A DNA stretch of 64,000 nt, taken from Hymenopellis radicata. Taxonomy: Eukaryota; Basidiomycota; Agaricomycetes; Agaricales; Physalacriaceae. The notes beneath the pieces are model-generated. The model had not been told where the DNA came from, made no database searches, and saw only the letters and a list, made by a program, of their open reading frames with translations. Shown here piece after piece: positions 23,926 through 33,726 of the stretch (positions are counted from its first letter, which is position 1; every line of letters starts with the position of its first letter). Location: positions 186,001-250,000 of the forward strand of contig JADNRX010000008.1 in NCBI GenBank assembly GCA_015501595.1, in the 5' to 3' direction. The position numbers were made by a program, and so were the translations under genes.

Positions 23926-23937
23926 ATCATGCCTGTG

Positions 23938-24640
23938 CATTATTCCGCCATGTTGGTAACTCGGATGTATACTACGACCTGTGCCCATCACAAAAAGTGT
24001 GCGCCACATGTAAGTGCATGGAGCTTTGCGCCATTTCAGGTGTATCCCCCCCCAAGTCAATAATTTACATAGAGCGTATATCTCGATTGAGTTCTTATGT
24101 TGCCTCGATTGGCGTCATTCCGCACTTGCACGATCTCGCCGGCGAATTGAAAGACATCGGGGACCAAGTCTATGAAAGTATGAGTGAAATCAGCTTGTTC
24201 GCGCGTATATCACACTGACCAGAATCAGACTGCCGGCATACAACACACAACTGGGTGGAGGAGAAAGCACTCAGAGGAGAAGAATGGTTGCAAGCTTTAG
24301 GGACATGAACTTGAAGAAGCGTATCCGGACTCTCACCCAAAGCATCGAGACTGGAATATTGGGGAATCTTGGTGACTACCACAAAACCGCGCTTGAGGTG
24401 TGGTATCGAGCGGAGTATTATGAAGTCACCCAGCCCACAAGCCCGAAGAATCATGAGTCGGGGGTTTCGGTTTAAGTACAGGCGTCCAGTCACCTCAAAA
24501 GCCATGCGCAGATATATTGCCCACCGACTTGTGCCTGAGACTTAAACGCGCTATCGAACAAGTCCTTGTGATCCTGAAGGAATACCAGGTGAGCAATAGG
24601 AACGAGTTTCTATTTCATCACTCAGACTCACATCGGCTAC
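23938..24640 (+). CDS. Hypothetical protein fragments, function unknown
   Basis: Short adjoining open stretches could belong to one broken gene. One includes LSSYVASIGVIPHLHDLAGE and LKDIGDQVYES. After a possible intron (24178-24228) comes MVASFRDMNLKKRIRTLTQS, then ALEVWYRAEYYEV, with a stop near 24475; LKRAIEQVLVILKEYQ follows in another frame. The content is helical and charged. No start codon, domain or closed gene model can be defended. It begins just where tandem unit B ends, so it may be the sequence the array was inserted beside. Confidence 0.25.
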
Positions 24641-24773
24641 AAGACGATGCTTGACAAAGATGTTTCAATCTGGCGAGGTCGACTGTGTTGATAATATCCT
24701 GCGAACAACCATGAAGAATTACAGAATTAACAACAAATTATATCTATAAAAACAAACGGAGAACCGTATAATA

Positions 24774-25845
24774 TCACGAACCGAGACCAGATGGATTAGA
24801 CTCCGAACCACCCTTTTGAAAGCGCGCCATTGTTGCAGCAAGCACCCGCCGCCGCCGGTCCTCGGCGGATTCGTTAGGATCTACTGGTGAAGATCCAGTC
24901 CCACCGAGAACCTGCGCGACAGCTTCCGCTTCAAGCTCAGAGGAGGGCATATATTCCTCATTCACATCGTTCAGCGAATGGGTGCCTGCCGTCCGCGCGC
25001 CCTCGAACTCGTCAACCTCCTTATTAAGTTGGGAATTTAATGTCTTGAACTAGAGCGAAAAAGGTTAGTATCACAGATCTGCAAAGAGAAGGTAGTCCTC
25101 ACATTATTATCATGGTCTCCCCAGACGTTATGTGTCAGTTCATGGCAAAGGACGCGACGGACTTCGCGGTAGGAGCGAAATCCGTCGTAGCGATCAGTGC
25201 GCAGGCGCAGCTTGATCTGTTGGCCAGCATTGACATTGAGCCCGAGGAGCTGTGGATGCTCGTGCGGAGCGAGTTCCGTTAACACGCCCACGGAGAATTC
25301 GTGCTTTCGCATCACATGTTGGATGGCAGCATCCTCTGATAGACGGCGTAGCAGAGCGAGTGCCGTGTCGGGCTTCGGGAGGTGAGGAAGTGGTACTAAT
25401 TGGTGGAAGCGGTAGGACAGCGTTGATGACGAAGCCGTTCCAGTTGAACGGACCTGTAAGAAGGTAAGGGAGTTACCAGCACGAGAGATAAAGTCAAGCT
25501 CGCTTTGTAAGTAGGCGTCTTCAACGCCCGTTCCCGCAAAATGCGATCGATTCTATGCTGTTCCGTCTCGGTAGCCTGCAAGCCACTAAGCTCCGCTGAT
25601 GTTGTTCCCAGTAGCTGTATCTTGCTTGTCGCTCGGAGACCAAAGCTTGATATGGGGGCATCGCTTTCTCCATTCTGCGCAATATTCTTGCCCTTGTAGA
25701 GTAGTTTCTGCAGAGACGGAGGAACCGAGGTCAACTCCTCCAGTTCGGACTGCAATTGGCCCAAAGTAGTGTCTGATGACAGTGTAAGCGGGAAGCTCGC
25801 GCCGCGGTAGGCGAAATGGAGGGAAATCGTCGATTCTGAGGACAT
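24774..25845 (-). CDS. Ubiquitin-like and WLM-domain metalloprotease (Wss1-like)
   Basis: Relatives of this protein (Wss1/SPRTN group) cleave proteins crosslinked to DNA or act on ubiquitin/SUMO conjugates. It starts MSSESTISLHFAYRGASFPL, an N-terminal ubiquitin-like domain with LQKLLYKGKN. The WLM zinc protease domain follows, with VLCHELTHNVWGDHD containing the HExxH zinc site plus a downstream His/Asp. After an intron near 25051-25105 the C-terminal part is acidic (YMPSSELEAEAVAQ) and ends NPSGLGS. One base seems missing near 25499 (TYKA/LDFISRAGNS), a frame break like those in nearby essential genes. The ubiquitin-like plus WLM layout is known from fungi and plants, hence no yeast symbol. 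Confidence 0.85.
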
Positions 25846-25964
25846 CCCAGAGCTGTTCAGAGAAGAAGATGGAAGTCAGGAATGTACTTACCAAGACCAT
25901 CATCGCCGTTAGAAAGAGCATGACAAAGTGTGATGACAAAAACGACAGACATGCAGGGGCGTGT

Positions 25965-27561
25965 CTTCTTCAGTGTACCTTGAGTGGTACCAGTCAATCC
26001 ATCACTCAGCAAGGCATTGAAAGCGGCTTCGAGATGCTCATCGACGTACACCACGTAGTCGACCACAACCTTGGCATCATCTTGTATGCACCGAAACGCC
26101 TCTGTGAGATGGATTGAATAATGTCAAGCGAAATGTCCACCCCTTCCTTGCCGACGATGATTAAACGACTTGAAGCCGGAATGAGGCTTTGCTCGTCCAC
26201 GACGATAGACTTCATCGTGAAGTCGATCCGAAGAGGGGCCCTGAGCGTCAGTTCAAGGTGACAGAGTTCAGGCGTTGTTCGTAGGAATGTGATTAATTTC
26301 CTTCTCTCGCAGGGATCGGCGTCGAGGGAGACCTTCAATGTCTTGAAGTCTTGCCCTGCCCTGTTGGAGATATCAGCGGAGCATGGAAGGATAGCCTTTG
26401 ATAACGTTATTAAATGATAATACTTCGAGACGAGGGAAGGTGAACTTGGAAAAGAAATGTGCTCGTCCTGTGGGTGTCCCGCTCAGTCTGAGAACCCGAA
26501 TATTTGGGTACTCGCGGATGTCATTGTACCCCCTCTTGTGGTAGAACGACAGACCTCTTTCGTGAGGTGAAACTGCGCAGAATGTAACGAAGGTTGCGTG
26601 ATTATCATGGCCGGTGCCAAATGGGATACGCTACGCATTGGACGTACTTACGCCAATGTCGAGACAGTCCAGTTGTTCAAACACCGCAATGTGGGCCTTC
26701 GCATAACGAAGAGCAAACAGTACTACAAACGCGCCAGGAGTGTTGGTAGACAGAAAGCGAAGTTGTGGACAACGTATGCGCACGCATGAGTTCTCCCGGA
26801 TGATAAATCTTCCGTACGCATATAGGGAAGTTGGATGTGAACGTGAAGTCTCGTGAGAGCCGTGAAGATGGGATGCGCGGCATTCCAAGAACGACAAGAA
26901 CGATAAACCGAAGACTCAAAGCTAACGGCAGCTGTCCGCCACCTACACGATGAGAGGAGTAAGATTGCAAGTTCAACATGAATCCTGCTATGTACTGTGA
27001 GCCATGACGTGCAATGTATGCTGTCCCGAAAGACGAAGGAAATAGTTCAGAAACATCGCTGTTGAGAGGTTCGTCGGATGTGGGTCGAACGACACATGAA
27101 CAAAGCGCCATATGCGAGGCGTTCTCAGTGCAGTCCAATGAGAAGATACGTGTGAGACAACCCAATGCGGCGCACTCATATTGAGACTATCGGCAAATTG
27201 ACCGTCTCGAACGGTGTCCAAAGGAGTGTCGGCGGCGTCACTAACAGGGTGGGCGAAGATGTCTGCAAAAATCTCGGAGGGAATGTATCGTTTGGGATGG
27301 AGGATGGTTTGGACGTCCAGAAGGCGCTGCTTAGTCTGCAGGCCAGCAGGTCCTCTAATGAAGCATGCAGCTCAGCAATTTGCGTGTCCAGAGCGACATG
27401 TCATAGGTTTGAGTGCGTAACATGAGTTCTGAAAGCTGCGCTTTTTTAGTCCCATGAGGAGCTACATTCGACGCGAGAAGTTTCTTGATTCTCGTCAACG
27501 TAGCTTCGGGAAGAGTCTCCAGCCGCTCTGGCGGTGCATGCCCACACTGCGAGCAAATCAT
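25965..27561 (-). pseudogene. Decayed F-box gene, tandem copy of the gene at 27812-29422
   Basis: It aligns along its full length with the intact neighbour. It starts MICSQCGHAPPERLETLPEA at 27561 and ends near 25965, where the DNA again matches the neighbour's last codons (LLSDGLTGT). The frame is broken many times: for example, the N-terminal frame stops after SLWTRKLLSCMLH, and later segments appear in all three frames. The number and spread of lesions exceed the occasional one-base breaks seen in housekeeping genes here, so this is a real pseudogene. About 225 bases upstream of the start are also shared, so the duplication included the promoter. Confidence 0.85.
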
Positions 27562-27748
27562 AATCTGAAATATCGATTACTATGATGGCGAACTGAAATG
27601 AGAAAGGAGGTATTTGTACCTGGTGGCGGAAAGCAAGATGGGAATATCCACGTCAGAGGTACAGCCACTGAAATTGAGGGATACGCGTCATTCAATCCTG
27701 AGGGTGGCGAGGTGTACTTACGGCCCTTGAAGCAAAAAAAACAGCGAT

Positions 27749-27781
27749 ACACAGGCAAGGGTATAATTGTGACGTTCATAC
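27749..27781. repeat. Short shared junction sequence, copy 1
   Basis: CACAGGCAAGGGT followed by AATTGTGACGTTCATAC recurs at 30712-30761 with about 20 extra bases between the two parts. One copy lies between the two F-box copies, the other between the MSH6 remnant and the MFS remnant, so both mark edges of duplicated blocks. Confidence 0.75.
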
Positions 27782-27811
27782 CAAACTAATTCCGTGTACC
27801 ATAACTCTTCT

Positions 27812-29422
27812 TCAGTGTACCTTGAGTGTACCAGTCAGTCCATCACTCAGCAAGGCATTGAAAGCGGCTTCGACATGCTCATCGATGGACACCACATAGT
27901 CGACCACGACCTCGTCCAACCGCGCCATCTTGTCTTCACCGGAACGCCTATGTTTGACTGAGTCAACAAAGTCCTGCGCAATGTCCGCGCCCTCCTTGGC
28001 GACAATGATTAGACGAGTCAGAGCCGGAATAAGATCCTGCTCGTCCATGAGGATGGATTTCATGGTGAAGCTGATATCGAAACGGGTCCTCAACGTCAAT
28101 TCAAGGTGACAGAGTTTGGGCGTTGTGCGTAGAAATGCTATTAAATTGTCCGTGTCGGTGGCGTTTTGAAGGGAAACCTGCAATTTCTTGAGGTCCTGCC
28201 CTGTAGGATGTATCATCGGAGAGGGGAAGAATAGAATTTCGTCGTCTTCACAACCGGCGACAACGTCATCGAAGGATAGTTCTTGGAGATGGGGGAAAGT
28301 GAACCTGGAAAAGAAGTCTGTTTGCCCTATCTGCGTCCCACTAAGTTTGAGAACTCGAATATTTGGGTAATCATCGCGGACGGGCTTATATCTGCCGCTG
28401 TAGAGTTGTGGGGGGACTGGTCGTGTGAGGTGGAACCGTGCAGAAATCAACGAGGGTTTGGCTATTATTATGGCCGGCGCCACAAAGGAAATGCCATGCT
28501 GAAACAGATCGACGTCAAGACATCCTGTTTGTTCAAATATCTCAATGGGGGCCTCCGCATGAAGATTGAAGAGCAACACAAACGCTCCAGGAGTGTCGGA
28601 AGAGAAACTGCGAAGTTGGGGGCAAGTTATGATTATGATGTCACGTCTAGCCAGGGAGCGTAAGACTTGGCGAGCCAGAACGATATCGGGAAGCTGGACG
28701 TGGAAATGCAGTCTCGTGAGAGCCGAGAAGATGAGTTGTGCGGCATTCCACGAACGATAAACTTGATACTCAAAGCTCACGGCAGCGGTACGCCACCGAG
28801 TCGATGAGAGGAGCAACACCGTGAGGGCGGGATGATCCGAAGTACCATGAGCCAGGACATCTAATGTATGGTTTCCCGAACGGGAAAGAAACCGGTTTAA
28901 AAAAATGGGCGTTGAGAGGTTCTTTGGATGTCTGTCGAACGACAAATGAACAAAGCGCCATATGCGGGGTGTTGTCAGTGCAGCACGCCTCCAATGCGAA
29001 GATACATGGGAGATAACCCAGTGCGGCGCGTTCATGTAAAGACTATCGACGAAATTACCATGTCGAACGCTGTCTAGAGGAGCATCGGCGGCGGCACTGA
29101 CAACATCGTCAAAGATTTCTGCGAGGATCTCCGGAGGGAAAGAGCGTATTGGATGGAGGATGGTTTTAACTTCTAAGAGGCGTTGCTCTATCTGCACTTT
29201 CTGCGCCAGCATGTCCTCCAATGAAGCACGCAGGTCCGCAATGTGCATGTCCAGAGTGGTAGCATAGCTTTGGGTGCGCGACATGAGTTCTGAAAGCTGC
29301 GTATTTTCAGTCCCATGAGGAGCTACATTCGACGCGAGAAGTTCCTTAATTCGCGTCAACGTAGTTTTGGGAAGAATCTCCAGCTGCTCTGGCGAGGCAT
29401 GCCCACATTGCGAACAGATCAT
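27812..29422 (-). CDS. F-box-like protein, 536 residues, intact
   Basis: A single-exon gene of a type greatly expanded in agaricomycetes; such proteins are thought to be substrate adaptors of SCF ubiquitin ligases. It starts MICSQCGHASPEQLEILPK, where CSQC may be a small metal site. A helical segment follows (LRASLEDMLAQKVQIEQRL), then the F-box-like core IRSFPPEILAEIFDDVVSA at about residues 93-111. WVISHVSSHWRRAALTTPRI follows, the usual VC..WR motif after the F-box. The remainder is leucine-rich and irregular, ending GLTGTLKVH. There are no introns and no frame breaks, in contrast to its tandem copy. The substrate is unknown. Confidence 0.82.
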   Translation of the reverse strand: MICSQCGHASPEQLEILPKTTLTRIKELLASNVAPHGTENTQLSELMSRTQSYATTLDMHIADLRASLEDMLAQKVQIEQRLLEVKTILHPIRSFPPEILAEIFDDVVSAAADAPLDSVRHGNFVDSLYMNAPHWVISHVSSHWRRAALTTPRIWRFVHLSFDRHPKNLSTPIFLNRFLSRSGNHTLDVLAHGTSDHPALTVLLLSSTRWRTAAVSFEYQVYRSWNAAQLIFSALTRLHFHVQLPDIVLARQVLRSLARRDIIIITCPQLRSFSSDTPGAFVLLFNLHAEAPIEIFEQTGCLDVDLFQHGISFVAPAIIIAKPSLISARFHLTRPVPPQLYSGRYKPVRDDYPNIRVLKLSGTQIGQTDFFSRFTFPHLQELSFDDVVAGCEDDEILFFPSPMIHPTGQDLKKLQVSLQNATDTDNLIAFLRTTPKLCHLELTLRTRFDISFTMKSILMDEQDLIPALTRLIIVAKEGADIAQDFVDSVKHRRSGEDKMARLDEVVVDYVVSIDEHVEAAFNALLSDGLTGTLKVH

Positions 29423-29586
29423 TGCCTATTGAAAAAATGAAAAAATTAGATTAGTACTGGATAGCAGACTGATACTGCAGAAGGAAAGAAGTGTACCTGA
29501 TGGAGGAAAGCAAGAAGGGTCTTGTCCACGTGGAAACACTGACCCTTGACAAACAAGGACCAACGCGTTTGCTTCCCACCACGACG

Positions 29587-30711
29587 ATGGCGCCCAAAGC
29601 AAAGACGTCGACGGAGAATATGAAGCAGAAAATCCTTATGGGCTGGTTCTTAAAGGGTCTTGGGGATAAGCCCAAGGCCACCCCAAAGGCCGCAAACGCG
29701 TCGCTTTCGCGAACCCAGTTACCCCAGAGCCAAAAAGTCCGACGTCCGTGTCCCGTCGTCGTCGGCCGCAGCAAGCTCGACGTCGTCTCTGGGAAGGGCA
29801 GCAGTGCTCACGACACTCCTCCGACGTGTGACCCCATCGATGTGGACATGGAAGACGAGGTGCAGGAGCAGAAGAAGGCTCGTGCCAAGTCGGTGAGTAC
29901 CATATATGCTATTTATGGACTCCTGCCCATTCTGCGAGTAGGGAAATCGAAAGATTGTGTTAGAGGATTCTGACGAAGAACTGCATTCCTCGACTACGCG
30001 TGGGTCGAGCTTGGGGTCATCGCCGCTGAAGAATAAAAGTACGTTCACCCTCCGCGTCTTGGCTTCGATTACATGAGTACAGGTCGCGTCAAAAAGCCTA
30101 GGTTATCAGCACGACGACGACGACGAGGAAGATCACGAAGCTTTAACCTCTTTCTCAAAGAGGCTCACCATTTCAAGAAGCCTCCGGCAAAGAAAGGTGC
30201 GCATATATTCGTGTCGACTGTCTCTTATTGACCGCTAGTAGGCTCCCGATCCTCCGTCGTCTTAGACGACGACGATTTCATTGCGCCGTCTGACTCTGAC
30301 GAGGATACCAAGTCAGTCAAATCTAGGCGCTCGACGGCGTCCTCTCGCGACACCGACCGACGACGATGAAGACGAGGTGGCTGAGGGAAGTTCCCAAGAA
30401 AAGGTCGCGTCCCTCCATGAAAAAGACGGCGTCATCTGCGAAAAGCGCGTCTGCCGGCGCTTCTTCTGGTGGAGGATTCTCGTTCCTCACCAAAGCGGAG
30501 CAGCGGGAGTAAGATAAGAAGAACGACAAAAAGGCCGCAGAAGACCCGTACGCGTTTTTTGCAGGACATCAGAGATGTATGCAATTACGGTCAAGGGTTG
30601 CTCATGGCTAACATATTGCATAGAAAGACGGCAATCGGTCCAAACTACGATCCGTGTACGCTACCGACCTTGAGGTGGCGTACGTTACGGATAAAGCTAA
30701 ACAAAACGACG
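29587..30711 (+). pseudogene. MSH6: N-terminal remnant of mismatch-repair gene MSH6
   Basis: It starts MAPKAKTSTENMKQ and holds a PCNA-binding PIP-box, QKILMGWF, near residue 14, as MSH6 proteins do. A charged, disordered N-terminal region follows (SVVLDDDDFIAPSDSDEDTK). Then comes the conserved MSH6 block FSFLTKAEQRE, a stop (TAA near 30511), DKKNDKKAAEDPYAF, and after an intron KDGNR and NYDPCTL. In full MSH6 this leads into PKSAW..FTPFEKQFWEIK and the mismatch-binding domain; here the sequence ends within about 50 bases and none of the MutS domains follow. Besides the stop, frame changes occur near 30370 and an extra T near 30555. The full functional gene must lie elsewhere in the genome if the species is repair-proficient. 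Confidence 0.82.
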
Positions 30712-30761
30712 CACAGGCAAGGGTGATCACGATTATTACAGTAAAATTGTGACGTTCATAC
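30712..30761. repeat. Short shared junction sequence, copy 2
   Basis: Partner of 27749-27781: CACAGGCAAGGGT and AATTGTGACGTTCATAC, separated here by about 20 bases. It sits exactly at the switch from MSH6-like to MFS-like sequence. Confidence 0.75.
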
Positions 30762-30762
30762 G

Positions 30763-31325
30763 CAGCTCCTCGCCGAGCCTTTGACATCGCAAGTCATCTA
30801 TCCTTTTACCCCGCAGGTACGCCCCCCGCTGTTCCATCGTCTTTCTAATTACAAACTCACGCCTTGTCAAGCTCGTGCGCGATATTGGTGTGACTGATGA
30901 TGCGAAACCAACTTTTGAGAAGATCTTGTCCGATTATGCATCTTCCTTCCCGGTATTTGCATGGTTCAGGTCCTCTGGTCTGGACAGTGCTCGCCATCCA
31001 GGTCTTCCTGTCTATCGTTATCAGCTTATCGTATGGTACGCCGCCTCTTATTTTGTTCGTGCCGTGTAACCACTAGCTTCCAGGTGCGATCTTCATATAT
31101 ATATTGCTGCCGCGTCTCCCAACCGCGCATCCCTCGGCGCGACGAATGGTATCTGTCAGATGACTGTCAACGTTTTCCTAGCCAATGGGCCTGCCGCTGC
31201 CCACTCGCTCTTTTTCATTGTCGTTGAAAGAGAACTTGATGGGGGGATATTATGTTTATTATGTGCTCATCGCGACGACAGGTGTGTCCCTTGTGGTCGC
31301 GTCTTTATTGCCTCGGGCATTATAG
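30763..31325 (+). pseudogene. Internally deleted copy of the MFS transporter
   Basis: It begins with sequence matching LAEPLTSQVIYPFTPQ of the intact gene and its first intron, reaches RDIGVT, then jumps to parts of the second half (KILSDYASSFPVFAW; GPLVWTVLAIQ), and ends with the last exon and stop at 31323-31325. At least two internal deletions remove most membrane helices. The 3' flank is also copied to about 31575. With 20647-21010 and 22371-22610 this makes three copies of the MFS tail in 11 kb. Confidence 0.88.
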
Positions 31326-31795
31326 AGGGGACAAACGTCAAAAATCACGAACCGTAGATGAAGCAGATCAATAGAATCTGCAACTCATGACTTTAATCTC
31401 TTCGTCGTACACTCACTTTTCCAAGCCAGCAAGCTTCTAAGTACGATTTCCGTGGGTGAGTGTTGGTGCGTCGTATTCTGGAGGCAAGGTTGACACATTT
31501 ACACCTTGCGCCATCGGCATGTGTAACAGTGAAGTTCCACAGAAGGATAGTAGTGATTAGACCTAAACTTTGGAGACTCGTAGGGCCGCTAACTAGAATA
31601 TTCATGTCTTCGGCATTCAACACTTCTTTTAAGATGTTCTCGGCGTTCTCGGAAGCATTGTGTAGCCTTGTTTGCACCGGCGTAATATACTTTCCTTCCA
31701 CTTTCACCAACGTTCCTTAACTGTCACCTCTATTCGCTTGTGTCGTCAGGAGGACATCATTATTGGGGAAACAACCTACGCGGGACTTGACTAAA
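31326..31795. other. Copied MFS 3' flank and VRG4 upstream region
   Basis: The first 250 bases match the flank downstream of the intact MFS gene (GGGACAAACGTCAAAAATCA onwards). The rest is probably the VRG4 promoter and 5' UTR; no specific site is recognised. Confidence 0.5.
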
Positions 31796-33325
31796 TGTCT
31801 GGTTCAAGAGAAGACAAAGATGTCGTCGAAATGAGACGTGCCACGGCCACAGGTTCCGGAAGCGAAAGCAAAGTCCAAGTCTCTGCGAGTGTGTGAGACG
31901 ACATTTCGTGCCCTTACTAGAGTACTGAATCCTGCACACCAGTCCCTCCAATAGCCTGTTACTGCTTCGCGTCAATACTCATGACCCTCGTCAATAAAGT
32001 CAGTCGTGTGTCGGACTCTGAACGCCCTCTCATCGCCTCTTCAGTTCGTGGTCTCAGGCGCGCAGTTTTCCATGAACTTTCTGTTGCTATGTATGCAGTC
32101 AATTGTCTGCGTGTCATGCGTGGCGACCGTGAAAAAAATGGGCATTATCTCGTTTCGGGCCTTCGATTGGAAGGATGCGAAGGCTTGGTTCCCCATCAGC
32201 TTCATGCTCGTCTTTGTGATCTACACTGGTTCAAAAAGTCTTGTACGTCTTGGCAGTGCACGTTTCGTCTTCTTTTCTAACGACCGGAGTGTCATAGCAA
32301 TATCTCAGTATACCGGTCTATACTATCTTCAAGAACTTGACAATCATTCTGATTGTGAGTACGGCCGCTGTTCCGTTGATGTCCTTTTACGTTTTCCTGT
32401 GTAGGCGTACGGTGAAGTGTTATGGTTCGGAGGGCGGGTTACTGCATTGACGTTCGTCGCGTTCATCTTCATGGTACGTGTCGTGCCATATATATATAGT
32501 ATTGTAACTGATCTTCGCTGCAGGTAGTGTCTTCTATCATTGCGGCTTGGTCGGACGTATCAGCGACGTTGAGCGATTCCACTCCAAGTTCGCTAGGTGT
32601 CAATTTGGATAGTCTTAGATCGATGACCGGTGCCGTACAACAACTCAATATTGGCTATTTCTGGATGCTGGTAAATTGTTTGACGAGCGCTGGATATGTC
32701 AGTAATCTCGATCCACGGAGATGCTCAGCCTGATGTTAGTTTAGGTTCTCACATTGCGAAAAAGGATCAAAGTAACAGGCTTCTCGGACTGGGATTCCAT
32801 GTTTTACTCGAACCTGTTGGGGATTCCCGTGTTGGCGCTATTTTCCATCATCGCGGAAGATTGGGGCGCGGAGAACTTGGCGCGAAACTTGTATGTTGCT
32901 CCCCCAACCATCACTATTTCGTGTTCGTTGCTAATTTCCCTGGATGATAGCCCCGAAGAAACTCGCAAAATATTACTGTTTGCCATCGCGTTCAGCGGCG
33001 CAGCAGCTGTCGGTATCTCCTACACGACGGCGTGGTGTATCAGAACAACAAGCAGTACGACGTATAGGTGATCATCTCCTGGCCGGTCCGCTGATGTCCG
33101 TCGTTCTTACTGTCTTGTAGTATGGTTGGGGCATTGAACAAGCTGCCCGTTGCTGCGTCAGGGATGCTGTTCTTCGGAGATCCAGTAACTTTGGGGTCGG
33201 TGTCGGCGATTGCTGTCGGATTTTTCGCTGGGGTTTTGTACGCGGTAGCGAAGAACAACCAGAAGAACGCAGAAGCCCGATCGCAACAGGAGACGGTTCT
33301 CCCTCTTTCAAATCGCAAGCCCTAA
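31796..33325 (+). CDS. VRG4: GDP-mannose transporter of the Golgi
   Basis: Imports GDP-mannose into the Golgi lumen in exchange for GMP, supporting mannan and glycan synthesis. It starts [22 protein letters not shown]1 is [24 protein letters not shown], joined across an intron at about 31998-32043. [19 protein letters not shown], with the FKNLT family motif, is also formed across introns. Near the end [15 protein letters not shown] carries the GALNK substrate signature. It ends LPLSNRKP at 33325. Ten predicted helices fit the family. The join between the cytoplasmic N-terminus and TM1 (about 31898-31940) needs either a very short intron of about 30 nt or an indel. Confidence 0.92.
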
Positions 33326-33559
33326 ACGGCGCGACAAGGGTCGGAGGACCGTGCCGTGGGGAAGTAGATCTTTTGGAAGGAAGGAATCGGAACACGGATG
33401 GCCAGATTTGGATGGCTTACTGCGATGTTTAAGGGAGATAGAGGCTAAATTTCTCCATTTATGGTCAATTTTACGTGGAGATGAAGCGGATAGGCCGCGT
33501 TAAAGCCGTCACGATAGCGCGTTTAAAGCGAATTACGCGCTACTCCGCGTAGTCATCAA

Positions 33560-33566
33560 TATATAG
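33560..33566 (+). promoter_or_regulatory. Possible TATA box of pyruvate carboxylase
   Basis: TATATAG lies about 160 bases upstream of the PYC start codon and is followed by a pyrimidine-rich stretch and a run of CCA triplets (33590-33655), a common layout for highly expressed fungal genes. Inferred from position and composition only. Confidence 0.4.
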
Positions 33567-33726
33567 AGCTCGAGTTGCCTGCATCAATCTGTTTCCACCC
33601 TTGTACCACGTCCTCTGTCTTGCCTCTTAACCACCACCACCACCAGCAAAGTGCCCGCCTAAGTTTCCCCTAACAGTCTGCTAACGCGTTCGAGACCGGT
33701 CCGCTCGTCGATCTTGACTTTCTACC

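Larger units (their letters stand above)
20647..23937. repeat. Direct tandem duplication: MFS tail plus HNH gene, two units
   Basis: Unit A (20647-22370, 1724 bp) and unit B (22371-23937, 1567 bp) lie head to tail. Each begins with ACTTGATGGGGGGATATTTT from the MFS last exon, runs through the MFS 3' flank and one HNH gene, and ends at AAATCATGCCTGTG. The junction at 22370/22371 is sharp. Unit A has about 150 extra bases, mostly in the spacer between the MFS stop and the HNH start. Divergence is low, so the duplication looks recent. Confidence 0.9.
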
